Shown: one piece after another, positions 50,246 through 58,168 of the stretch | Position numbering within the stretch: the stretch's first letter is position 1 | How the letters are laid out: each line of letters opens with the position of its first letter | DNA from: Bryobacterales bacterium | Lineage (GTDB): Bacteria > Acidobacteriota > Terriglobia > Bryobacterales > Bryobacteraceae | Assembly (NCBI GenBank): GCA_003164035.1 | Contig: PLRS01000154.1 | Span: 18,203 to 82,202, forward strand | DNA length: 64,000 nucleotides | Direction: 5' to 3' | Notes under the pieces: model-generated | Databases searched by the model: none | Told to the model about the DNA's origin: nothing | Seen by the model: only the letters and a program-made list of their open reading frames with translations | Made by a program: the position numbers and the translations under genes

Positions 50246-50874
50246 GATGCGCTGACTCCCTGCTGCTTAATCTCGGACAGCTCCTGGTCGATGTAGCTTT
50301 GCGGGTAGCCGTGATTATACAGGTCGGCCACCAGTCCGGCGTTGACTTCGGCGCCGCTGGAAAGTTGCACCATGTAGTTCGCCTGGTTCTGCTGGAGGGG
50401 CGACCCGGCCGCGCCGGTGATGGCATCCGTCGCCACCACGGTACCGCCCAGGATTTGGGCCACGGTTTCGGCCGTCTGTTCGGTGGCAAAGTAGATCGGG
50501 TTGTAGTCCCAGGAGAAGCCCTCGCCCGACCCGGTGGGATCGCTCAGCCAGACGTCGCTCGAGCCGAACACCGATTCCAGCGTGGGAACGCCGCTGCCGC
50601 TGTCACTGGACGCGGTGGACGAACTGGAAGTGCCGGCGGAGGTGCTGTCGGTTGCCGTGCTCGCCGTGGTCGAGGTGATGGTGTGGGTTGACTTCAAGGT
50701 ATCGGTGCTTGCCGTGCTGGAAGTGCCTCCGCTCACCCAGGCGGCCAGATCGATGCCGGTGATCTCGCTGGCCAGAACGTCGCCGAACGGCGTTTCATAG
50801 ACGGTGGAACTTTGCGCCGCGGCGGATTGTGTCTGGTCCGCCGCCGCGGTCGAGTTGCTTACGCTGCTAATCAT
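50242..50874 (-). CDS. Unknown protein between flgF and flgG
   Basis: 210 residues from ATG 50874. Most of the first 100 are Ser/Thr rich and low complexity; the C-terminal half has FSWDYNPIYFATEQTAETVA, ANYMVQLSSGAEVNAGLVAD and YNHGYPQSYIDQELSEI, which looks folded. It has no signal peptide and may be exported by the flagellar gate like the neighbours. A rod-related or assembly protein is possible. It overlaps flgG by four bases and follows flgF after 40 bases, so it is in the rod operon. Confidence 0.72.
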   Translation of the reverse strand: MISSVSNSTAAADQTQSAAAQSSTVYETPFGDVLASEITGIDLAAWVSGGTSSTASTDTLKSTHTITSTTASTATDSTSAGTSSSSTASSDSGSGVPTLESVFGSSDVWLSDPTGSGEGFSWDYNPIYFATEQTAETVAQILGGTVVATDAITGAAGSPLQQNQANYMVQLSSGAEVNAGLVADLYNHGYPQSYIDQELSEIKQQGVSAS

Positions 50875-50914
50875 TGATGTCTTCCTTTTCCGGGAAGGCC
50901 ACGGGCGCGCTCGC

Positions 50915-51655
50915 TCATGAGCCCACCCGCGCCACTTCCTGAATCGATTTCGTGTCCATGTCGCTCGATACGCCGATGGCTTTCTGCAGCATTTCAAACT
51001 GCCGCATGACGCCCACCAGGCGCATGGCCGCCTGCGCCACGGGCACGTTGGAACCTTCGATCTTGCCCTGTTCGACTTTGACGTTGGCGGCCGGAGCCGG
51101 CGCGTTCCTGGAGTCGGTGTTCCGGAAACAGGTATTGCCCATCTTGGCCAGCGACGAGGTGGAAGCGAAGTCGACCACCTGGAGTTGCCCCAGCGTCTGG
51201 CCCTCCTGGGTAACCGTGCCGTCGGTCGCGATCTCGATCGGCTGGCCGGAGGTAACGGAAATGGTGCCGCCACCGGCCGTTTGCAGGGGGTAACCGTCGG
51301 CGGTCGCCAACTGGTGCGAACCTAGCACGCGCAGGCTTCCGTTGCGCGTGTAGAGCGGACCGCTGGGGCCCTTGACCACGAAAAACCCGTTTCCGTTAAG
51401 GGCTACGTCCAGGGAGCTGCCGGTCACCTCCATCGTGCCTTGCGAGAAGTCGGTCCACTGACGCTCGATCACCGGCATGGTGGAAGCCGCGTCGTCACCG
51501 GCGCCGGAAGCGACGTCGGAGCGGAACAGTCCATAGAATTCCTGGTCGCTCTTATAACCCGAAGTGGCCGTGTTGGCCAGATTGTTGGCCAGCAGATCGA
51601 GAGACTCCATGCGGGATTGGATTCCACTTACCGCGGCGATCGTCAGCGCATCCAT
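50915..51655 (-). CDS. flgF: Proximal rod protein FlgF
   Basis: 246 residues. The N-terminal AVSGIQSRMESLDLLANNLA and NTATSGYKSDQEFY and the central VALNGNGFFVVKGP-type block plus C-terminal AMRLVGVMRQFEMLQKAI are those of FlgF. It starts the minus-strand rod/ring operon, just downstream of the divergent promoter region. Confidence 0.94.
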   Translation of the reverse strand: MDALTIAAVSGIQSRMESLDLLANNLANTATSGYKSDQEFYGLFRSDVASGAGDDAASTMPVIERQWTDFSQGTMEVTGSSLDVALNGNGFFVVKGPSGPLYTRNGSLRVLGSHQLATADGYPLQTAGGGTISVTSGQPIEIATDGTVTQEGQTLGQLQVVDFASTSSLAKMGNTCFRNTDSRNAPAPAANVKVEQGKIEGSNVPVAQAAMRLVGVMRQFEMLQKAIGVSSDMDTKSIQEVARVGS

Positions 51656-51676
51656 AAAGCCTGCGGCGGCAAGTGA

Positions 51677-51693
51677 TGCAACTGAGTGTCCAA
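51677..51693 (-). promoter_or_regulatory. Possible sigma54 promoter for flgF operon
   Basis: On the minus strand TTGGACACTCAGTTGCA has GG-N10-GC, the -24/-12 spacing of sigma54. The predicted start point is only about 11 bases before the flgF ATG, which is short. Weak evidence. Confidence 0.3.
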
Positions 51694-51715
51694 CGGCGCC
51701 GCCGAACGGAATTGC

Positions 51716-51742
51716 TAGAAACCCTTTGCGATTTGCCGATAT
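51716..51742 (+). promoter_or_regulatory. Near-consensus sigma28 (FliA) promoter before fliK
   Basis: TAGA (51716-51719), 15 bases, GCCGATAT (51735-51742) against the consensus TAAA-N15-GCCGATAA: two mismatches, exact spacing. It would drive the fliK to fliN operon, which includes fliA itself. Confidence 0.6.
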
Positions 51743-51884
51743 ATAGAAATGACGAGGAGCGAGAAGCCGTCAAATCTCTGACGAGGGCGGTTGACTGTCA
51801 AAAGACCAACACCGCTGGCTCCGTCCTATCCGCTTGAAAATACGCAAAACCGGCAGTGGCGCTTGAGCTGCCTTTTGCTCCGCC

Positions 51885-53165
51885 GTGACGATTCGTTCGG
51901 CAGCGATCTCGTTGGCGTCCCAAATGGCGCGGAACGGCGTTTCCGCCAGCCGCGCCGCAGTCACCCAGAATTCCTCCGCCACTGCCGCATCGTCCAACCC
52001 GGCGGTACAACAGTCTTCCGGCTCGTCCTCGTCCGACGAGACGGATTCCCAACCTTCGGCGTTCATGACCGCCCTGATGAGTGCGACTCTGGACGATTCC
52101 GGCAGCCACCTGCTGGCGAAACCGATGGCCGCGGTGGGAGCGAACTTCACCGGCAACAGCCGCCGGCCGAATACTCTCAAATCACCGTCCCAGACCGGCA
52201 ATCGGGATGATATCGCGGTTGCGGTACCCACTTCGCTGACCACACCAACTGTCTTGCCGCTGCGGTTTTCCCTGTCCGGTTCCGACTCCGAACAGGAAGC
52301 GGCCCTGTGCAGCGCTTCGTCCGGGGTTTCGTCCGATACCGCGGCCCAGGCCGATGGCGCCTCCGAGCCGGCCAATCGCGCCGCCGACGCTGCGACCGCA
52401 GCCGAGGCACAAGACAACTCCTCGGAAGAGCTGACTTTCGCCGCCCGCGTACAGCCGGTGAAACCGGTCACCGAGGCCGCCTCCGCCCAGCCACAAGCCG
52501 CCGACAGCGACGCCGCCGCGTTGAAGCGCGCCGCTGCCTCTTCCGCCGGCGCCAATGCTTCGAGCGCGGCGTCCGGCACGGCGGATGCAGCCCCTTCCGC
52601 TGCTTCCACTTTATTCGCCACGGAAGCGGCGGCGGCTTTCCGGCAAAACGACCAGGCCGCCGCGAACCTCCAGACCGCGCCACCGACTTCCTCCCAGCCC
52701 GTGGAAGCGCTCGCTCCCGCCCCGCCTAAACCGGCCGCGGCGCCCTTGCAGGACATTTCGCTCCAGGTGGGACAAGCCGGCGCCCCGAAAGTGGAAATCC
52801 ACCTGGTGCAGCAATCCGGCGAATTGCAGGTAGCCGTTCGCACCGGCGATGCGGATCTCTCCCACGGCCTGCAGCAGGGTCTGCCGGACCTGGTGGGCCG
52901 ATTGCAAGAGAACGGCTTTCGCGCCGAGGCGTGGCGGCCCGGCGCGGATTCTCACCCGGCCACCGTGATAGAAACCAAAAGCTCTTCGGGAAGCTCTTCC
53001 AGCGGCAATTCGCAGCAGGATTCGCAATCGGGCACCGGCGGCTCCCGCCAGCAGAGCGGCCAAAAACAACAGAATCCGTCGCGCCGTCCGGCTTGGGTAG
53101 ACGAGCTCGAAGCGCGCATCGACAACCAGCATTCGACAGGAGAATCTTATGGCATCCGCAATTAG
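51885..53165 (+). CDS. fliK: Flagellar hook-length control protein FliK
   Basis: 426 residues. The N-terminal two thirds are Ser/Ala/Pro rich and disordered; the C-terminal core has ISLQVGQAGAPKVEIHLVQQ, GELQVAVRTGDADLSHGLQQ and GLPDLVGRLQENGFRAEAW, the pattern of Flg_hook domains. It measures hook length and switches export specificity at FlhB. The end overlaps flgD by 17 bases. Confidence 0.87.
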   Translation: MTIRSAAISLASQMARNGVSASRAAVTQNSSATAASSNPAVQQSSGSSSSDETDSQPSAFMTALMSATLDDSGSHLLAKPMAAVGANFTGNSRRPNTLKSPSQTGNRDDIAVAVPTSLTTPTVLPLRFSLSGSDSEQEAALCSASSGVSSDTAAQADGASEPANRAADAATAAEAQDNSSEELTFAARVQPVKPVTEAASAQPQAADSDAAALKRAAASSAGANASSAASGTADAAPSAASTLFATEAAAAFRQNDQAAANLQTAPPTSSQPVEALAPAPPKPAAAPLQDISLQVGQAGAPKVEIHLVQQSGELQVAVRTGDADLSHGLQQGLPDLVGRLQENGFRAEAWRPGADSHPATVIETKSSSGSSSSGNSQQDSQSGTGGSRQQSGQKQQNPSRRPAWVDELEARIDNQHSTGESYGIRN

Positions 53166-53445
53166 CTCGCTTACCTCGTCTTCGACTTCGTCGACCACCG
53201 GCTCCAGTTCGTCGTCCACGGTCACCGAGGGAATGTTTCTGCAACTGCTGGTGGCGCAACTGAAAAACCAGGATCCGCTGAATCCCACCGATAGCACCCA
53301 GTTCGTTTCGCAACTGGCGCAGTTCAGCGAGCTCGAACAGGTGATGGGGATCCGTTCCGACATCGAAACCTATCACACCCAGGCCGAAGCGGCCGCCAGC
53401 GACTCCTCCTCAACTTCCAGCACCAGTTCGACCAGCTCGTCTTAG
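53149..53445 (+). CDS. flgD: Minimal hook-cap protein FlgD (N-terminal domain only)
   Basis: 98 residues; most FlgD are over 200. The conserved core TEGMFLQLLVAQLKNQDPLN, then PTDSTQFVSQLAQFSELEQV is present. The tudor-like and FnIII-like C-terminal domains of FlgD are missing; the end is a Ser-rich tail. A clean stop and good start (AGGAGAA upstream) argue against a frameshift. It should act as hook-cap scaffold. Confidence 0.88.
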   Translation: MASAISSLTSSSTSSTTGSSSSSTVTEGMFLQLLVAQLKNQDPLNPTDSTQFVSQLAQFSELEQVMGIRSDIETYHTQAEAAASDSSSTSSTSSTSSS

Positions 53446-53477
53446 CAGCAGGAATTCCTTAGGAGAACCGATACGCC

Positions 53478-54752
53478 ATGTTTCCCGCATTTTCCACCGC
53501 CCTTTCCGCACTGACGGCCGACACCGCCGCCATCGACGTAACTGGCAACAACCTCGCCAACCTCGACACCTCCGGATTCAAAGCCAGCCAGGTCAACTTT
53601 TACGACGTGATGGCCCAGTCGCTGGGCACCGCCGCCGGCGGGTCCGAAATCGGCGGCGGGGTGCTCCCCATCTCGACCTTCACCAACTACACCCAGGGTT
53701 CCGTCGTCGGCACCGGCGTCTCCACCGATGCCGCGATTCAGGGAAATGGATTCTTCGTATTGCAGAACGCCGACAATCAGACCCTCTATACGCGCGACGG
53801 CGCCTTCAAGATGAACTCCGACGGCTACCTGGTGGACGCCAGCGGAAACTACGTGCAGGGCTGGCTGGCCGACAACGGCACGGTAACCGCCAGCGGCCCG
53901 ACCAGCGCCATCCAGGTTCCGACCAATTCCAGCATGGCGGCTTCGGCCACCACCACCATGAGCATGAACGTAAATCTGGACGCCACGTCGTCCAGCTCAG
54001 CCAACACGTACAGTGCCCCGATCGAGGTTTACGATTCGCTGGGCAATGCGCAGACGCTGACGGTGACCTTCACCGAGAGCACCACCACGCCCAACAGTTG
54101 GAGTTACGCGGTTACCATCCCGTCCTCCGCGCTTACCTCCGGCAGTTCTTCTTCCAGCAGTGCTTCCTCCACCAGTTCCGTCGCCACCGGCACGCTGACT
54201 TTCAACAGCGACGGTCAGCTTACCTCTCCGGCCGCGGGCAGCCCCATCGCTCTTAAGATTACCGGCCTGGCCGATGGCGCCGCGACCATGAATGTGAACT
54301 GGAACCTGTACAACAGCTCCGGAACCGCGCAGATCACTCAATACTCGGAAGCCTCCGCGGAGAACAGCACGACCCAGAACGGTTATGCGGCGGGCACCCT
54401 CACCGGCATGACCGTGGGCGACGGCGGCACGGTTTCGGCCTCGTATTCGAACGGCCAGGATGTCACCGTCGCGCAACTGGCCCTGGCCAACATCTCCAAC
54501 CCCGACACCCTGACCCAGGTAGGCAACAACGACCTGGCAGTTTCCACCTCCACTGCGGCGCCGGTTCTGGGAGCCTCCGGCACGGGTTCGCTGGGAAAGA
54601 TCGAAGGCTCCTCGCTCGAAAGCTCCACCGTCGATATGGCAACCGAATTCACCAACCTGCTGGCCTACCAAAGCAGTTATCAGGCGGCATCCAAAGTCAT
54701 CAGCACCGCCAACCAGTTGATGCAGGACACGATCGGGTTGATCCAAACGTAG
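53478..54752 (+). CDS. flgE: Flagellar hook protein FlgE
   Basis: 424 residues. The N-terminal FSTALSALTADTAAIDVTGN, NLANLDTSGFK and C-terminal VDMATEFTNLLAYQSSYQAA, SKVISTANQLMQDTI motifs form the D0 helices, and the middle region is Ser/Thr rich. It builds the hook. It follows flgD after 32 bases with an AGGAGAA ribosome site. Confidence 0.95.
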   Translation: MFPAFSTALSALTADTAAIDVTGNNLANLDTSGFKASQVNFYDVMAQSLGTAAGGSEIGGGVLPISTFTNYTQGSVVGTGVSTDAAIQGNGFFVLQNADNQTLYTRDGAFKMNSDGYLVDASGNYVQGWLADNGTVTASGPTSAIQVPTNSSMAASATTTMSMNVNLDATSSSSANTYSAPIEVYDSLGNAQTLTVTFTESTTTPNSWSYAVTIPSSALTSGSSSSSSASSTSSVATGTLTFNSDGQLTSPAAGSPIALKITGLADGAATMNVNWNLYNSSGTAQITQYSEASAENSTTQNGYAAGTLTGMTVGDGGTVSASYSNGQDVTVAQLALANISNPDTLTQVGNNDLAVSTSTAAPVLGASGTGSLGKIEGSSLESSTVDMATEFTNLLAYQSSYQAASKVISTANQLMQDTIGLIQT

Positions 54753-54767
54753 GAACGGCCGCGGGTC

Positions 54768-54796
54768 AGAGCCGCGACCGTAAGGGAGCGGTTGCC
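54768..54796 (-). repeat. Palindromic repeat family A, single arm
   Basis: AGAGCCGCGACCGTAAGGGA plus GCGGTTGCC: only one arm, between flgE and fliO. Confidence 0.85.
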
Positions 54797-54815
54797 GGAA
54801 CGAGAGCTAATCACC

Positions 54816-55100
54816 ATGGAAGCGATGCAACAGGCGGTAGCGGTTTTGTTCGTGCTCGGCTTGCTTGGCGGCACGTTGTACTGGCTGCGGAGCAAGGGAG
54901 CCGTCAGTTTTGCCGGCAAAGGTTTCGGCCGCCCGGCCAACCGCCGGATGCAATCCATCGAACGCCTGCCGCTGACCGCGCAACATTCGCTCCACCTGGT
55001 CAGCGTCGCGGGACGAACCCTGCTCATCGCCGTATTTCCGGGCGGCTGCTCGCTGCTGGGTGACGCCGATCTTCGGGAAGGCCGGACGGGCAACCAATGA
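54816..55100 (+). CDS. fliO: Flagellar export protein FliO
   Basis: 94 residues from ATG 54816. A membrane helix (AVAVLFVLGLLGGTLYWLRS) is followed by a cytoplasmic domain with RRMQSIERLPLTAQHSLHLV and GRTLLIAVFPGGCSLLG. FliO stabilises FliP during export-gate assembly. The stop overlaps fliP by four bases. Confidence 0.85.
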   Translation: MEAMQQAVAVLFVLGLLGGTLYWLRSKGAVSFAGKGFGRPANRRMQSIERLPLTAQHSLHLVSVAGRTLLIAVFPGGCSLLGDADLREGRTGNQ

Positions 55101-55852
55101 CACGCACCATCGCACTGCCCGCCCGTTTCTTCACGCTCCTCGTCGCGGCCGCCGTTCGCTTGCCGGCGGCCGCGGCGCAGCCTCCGTCTCTGCTCGGCAT
55201 GAACCTGGACAAAAGCGGCTCGTCGATTGGCGTCCCGATGCAGATCGTCATCCTGATGACGCTGCTCACCCTGTTGCCGGCCATGATCATGTCGATCACG
55301 CCGTTCCTGCGCATCGCCATCGTGCTGCATTTCCTGCGCCAGGCGCTAGGCACGCAAACCACGCCTTCCAACCAGGTGCTGGTCGGGATCGCGCTATTTT
55401 TGACCATCCTGGTGATCTCGCCGGTGGCGGCGGACATGTACCACCAGGGTTGGGAGCCGATGCAGAATAACCAGCTTTCCGCCGACCAGGCTTTCGACGC
55501 CGGCACCAAGCCGCTCAAGGCGTTCCTGATCCGTTTCGCCCGCGAGAAGGACGTCAAGCTGTTCGTCGAAATCTCGCACGCCCCGCAGCCGCGCAGCGCC
55601 GAGGACCTGGACCTGAAAATCCTGATACCTGCCTATATCCTCTCCGAATTGAAAGCCGGCTTCCAGATCGGCGCCGTGCTCTTCCTCCCGTTCCTGATCA
55701 TCGACCTGGTGGTTGCCTCCGTCACCCTTTCGATCGGCATGGTGCAGCTGCCCCCGGTGATGATTTCCGCGCCGTTCAAGATTCTGCTCTTCGTTCTGGC
55801 CGACGGCTGGAACCTGGTGATCGGTTCGCTGATGAAAGGCTTTTACGCATGA
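55097..55852 (+). CDS. fliP: Flagellar export gate protein FliP
   Basis: 251 residues with a cleavable signal (RFFTLLVAAAVRLPAAAAQ) and four membrane helices. Family blocks: LMTLLTLLPAMIMSITPFLR, IVLHFLRQALGTQ, IPAYILSELKAGFQIG and the end MISAPFKILLFVLADGW. With FliQ and FliR it forms the export gate core. Confidence 0.96.
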   Translation: MTRTIALPARFFTLLVAAAVRLPAAAAQPPSLLGMNLDKSGSSIGVPMQIVILMTLLTLLPAMIMSITPFLRIAIVLHFLRQALGTQTTPSNQVLVGIALFLTILVISPVAADMYHQGWEPMQNNQLSADQAFDAGTKPLKAFLIRFAREKDVKLFVEISHAPQPRSAEDLDLKILIPAYILSELKAGFQIGAVLFLPFLIIDLVVASVTLSIGMVQLPPVMISAPFKILLFVLADGWNLVIGSLMKGFYA

Positions 55853-56118
55853 CCCCGGAATTCGCCATTCAGATCGTCCGGCAGGCGATTATGACCGCCT
55901 TCTGGATCAGCGCGCCCCTGCTGGCGGTTGGATTCGTGGCGGGGATCGTCATGAGCCTGGTCCAGATCCTCACTTCCATTCAGGACAACGCCTTCAGCGC
56001 CATTCCGCGCCTGCTCGCCTTTCTGGCGGCGTTGATGATTTCGCTGCCATGGATGCTGCAGAAAATCGTGGTCTATACCGTCGCCACCCTGGGAGACCTC
56101 AGCCGCTATGCGCGGTGA
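55849..56118 (+). CDS. fliQ: Flagellar export gate protein FliQ
   Basis: 89 residues, two membrane helices. Family blocks are VGFVAGIVMSLVQILTSIQD and RLLAFLAALMISLPWMLQ. Four-base overlap with fliP; 11-base overlap with fliR. Confidence 0.95.
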   Translation: MTPEFAIQIVRQAIMTAFWISAPLLAVGFVAGIVMSLVQILTSIQDNAFSAIPRLLAFLAALMISLPWMLQKIVVYTVATLGDLSRYAR

Positions 56119-56878
56119 ACTGACGCTCTCGATTTCCACTTTGCTGGGCTTTGTACTCACCCTTGTCCGGGTGAGCGGAGTTTTCGTATTCGTGCCCCTG
56201 CCGGGCGTAAACAGCTTCCTCAGCCCGGCTCGAATCCTGCTGGCATTGGGCATTACCATGGCCCTGTTTCCGGAATGGCCGCAAGTGGCCGCCAATCCCT
56301 CGGCCGGGCAATTCGTCCTTTGGATTCTGGTGGAAGCCGCGTTGGGGGTCGGCATCGGATTGTCGGTTGCATTCCTCACCGAGGCATTTTCGGTGGGAGC
56401 GCAGGTGATGGGGCTGCAAATGGGCTACGGATTCGCGACCACTTTGGACCCCAACACGCAAGTCGATTCCACGGTTTTGATCGTCTTCGCGCAGGTTGCC
56501 GCGGGCCTGCTGTTCTTCGCCAGCGGGCTCGACCGCGAGATTCTGCGCGTATTCGCCCGGAGTCTCGAAACCTGCCCGGCCGGAACGTTTATCGTCGGCC
56601 GCGCCGCCGCCGGCCAGATTCTGGCGCTCGGCTCGAACATGTTTTCCACCGGGCTGCGCCTGGCCCTTCCCATCGTCGCGGTGCTGGCAATGATCGATAT
56701 TTCCCTCGCGCTGCTGGGACGGGTCAACGCCCAATTGCACCTCATCACGGTGGCGTTTCCGGTGAAAATGATCGTGGGCCTGGCTTTGCTCGGATGGCTG
56801 GCACTGCTGTTTCCGGTATTGCTTCGCGCCGGCGCCGACGCCACGCTTCGCGCCGCCCAAGCCCTGATCGCGCGGTAG
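56108..56878 (+). CDS. fliR: Flagellar export gate protein FliR
   Basis: 256 residues with about six membrane helices (first LLGFVLTLVRVSGVFVFVPL). The AEAFSVGAQVMGLQMGYGF-type block (here TEAFSVGAQVMGLQMGYGFA) and the LNAQLHLITVAFPVKMIVGL-like stretch (VNAQLHLITVAFPVKMIVG) identify it. It starts within fliQ. Confidence 0.95.
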   Translation: MRGELTLSISTLLGFVLTLVRVSGVFVFVPLPGVNSFLSPARILLALGITMALFPEWPQVAANPSAGQFVLWILVEAALGVGIGLSVAFLTEAFSVGAQVMGLQMGYGFATTLDPNTQVDSTVLIVFAQVAAGLLFFASGLDREILRVFARSLETCPAGTFIVGRAAAGQILALGSNMFSTGLRLALPIVAVLAMIDISLALLGRVNAQLHLITVAFPVKMIVGLALLGWLALLFPVLLRAGADATLRAAQALIAR

Positions 56879-56881
56879 GCC

Positions 56882-57946
56882 ATGGCGGACAACGGCCAAA
56901 AGACCGAGCAACCGACCCAGCGGCGCATTAAGAAAGCCCGCGAAGAGGGCAACTTCCCCACCGCGCGAACCTTCGTCGGCGCGCTCCAGTTCCTGGCTTT
57001 CGTAGCCCTGATCCACACCTGGGGCATGGATTGGATCGGCGCCATCCGCAACAGCATGGCGGCCTTGTTCCAGCACGCTCTCAACCCAAGGCTCGGCGCC
57101 GCCGAAATCACCTCCCTCGTCCTGGACCTGCTCACGCGTGCCATGCTGCCGCTGGCCGTGCTGGGAGCGGTCCTGATCGGCATTACTGTCGCGGTGCAGC
57201 TCGGAGTCACTCGCATGGGGGTCAGCATGAAAAAGTTGGCTCCCAGCTTCCAGCGCCTGAATCCGGTAACCAAGCTGAAGCAGATGCCCCGGCAGAATTT
57301 GCCGGCGCTGCTGCAGGCCGTCGTCATGATCCCGGTATTCGGCGCGGCGGTGTACTACCTGGTGAAGGACGATTTCCAGGGTTTCCTTTCCCTGCCGCTG
57401 CGCAGCGTGCCGTCCGCGGCGGCGCACGTGGCCGGCTCCATTCAAGCCCTTTTATGGAAGGCGTCGTTCGTGTTCGTGGTCTTCGGCGCGGTGGACCTGG
57501 TGCGCCAGAAACAGCGCTACCAGAAGGACCTGAAGATGAGCAAGCAGGAAATCCGCGACGAGTTCAAAGAGGTGGAAGGCAGCCCGCTCATGAAGCAGCG
57601 CATCCGCAGGCTGCGCCGGGACATGGCGCGGCGGCGCATGATGCACGAGGTCCCCAAAGCCACCGCCGTAATCGTGAATCCCACCCACTTCGCGGTCGCC
57701 CTGAAGTACGACATGAACCTGCCCGGCGCGCCCCGGGTGGTAGCCAAAGGCCGCAACTACCTGGCGCTGCGCATCCGCCAGAAAGCCATCGACCACCAGG
57801 TGCCTTTGATCGAAAACCCGCCCCTGGCGCAGGCTCTCTACAAAGCCGTCGACGTGGGCCAGGAAATCCCGGCCGATTTCTATCGCGCCGTGGCCGAGGT
57901 GCTGGCCTACGTTTTCAAGCTGATGAATGGCAGGCGGGGTGCATGA
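56882..57946 (+). CDS. flhB: Flagellar export switch protein FlhB
   Basis: 354 residues with four membrane helices and the autocleavage motif NPTHFAVALKYD in the C-terminal cytoplasmic domain. The N-terminus GQKTEQPTQRRIKKAREEGN is typical. FlhB switches substrate specificity together with FliK. Confidence 0.96.
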   Translation: MADNGQKTEQPTQRRIKKAREEGNFPTARTFVGALQFLAFVALIHTWGMDWIGAIRNSMAALFQHALNPRLGAAEITSLVLDLLTRAMLPLAVLGAVLIGITVAVQLGVTRMGVSMKKLAPSFQRLNPVTKLKQMPRQNLPALLQAVVMIPVFGAAVYYLVKDDFQGFLSLPLRSVPSAAAHVAGSIQALLWKASFVFVVFGAVDLVRQKQRYQKDLKMSKQEIRDEFKEVEGSPLMKQRIRRLRRDMARRRMMHEVPKATAVIVNPTHFAVALKYDMNLPGAPRVVAKGRNYLALRIRQKAIDHQVPLIENPPLAQALYKAVDVGQEIPADFYRAVAEVLAYVFKLMNGRRGA

Positions 57947-58014
57947 GAAGCTTTCAGCGGTCAGCTATCGGCGTTCAGCTGCGCGTATGCATGTGTCCAC
58001 TGACTGGCGCTGTC

Positions 58015-58098
58015 GGCAACCGCTCCCTTACGGTCGCGGCTCGGACTCAAGCCCATGATGCCGCGGGTCCGAGCCGCGACCGTAAGGGAGCGGTTGCC
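58015..58098. repeat. Palindromic repeat family A, copy 6 (largest)
   Basis: Perfect inverted repeat with 32-bp arms (58015-58046 and 58067-58098) and a 20-base centre, between flhB and flhA in the middle of the flagellar operon. The remainder of the 222-base gap holds no gene. Confidence 0.96.
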
Positions 58099-58168
58099 GG
58101 CGGCTGGAACGCTCGCCCCACAGGCGGAAAGGCGATAGCTGAAAGCTGAAAGCTTTTAGGAGCAAACT

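Noticed and set aside
56099..57445. 448-codon minus-strand frame
   Set aside because: Antisense to fliR and flhB, with the His/Arg/Gln bias of a shadow frame.
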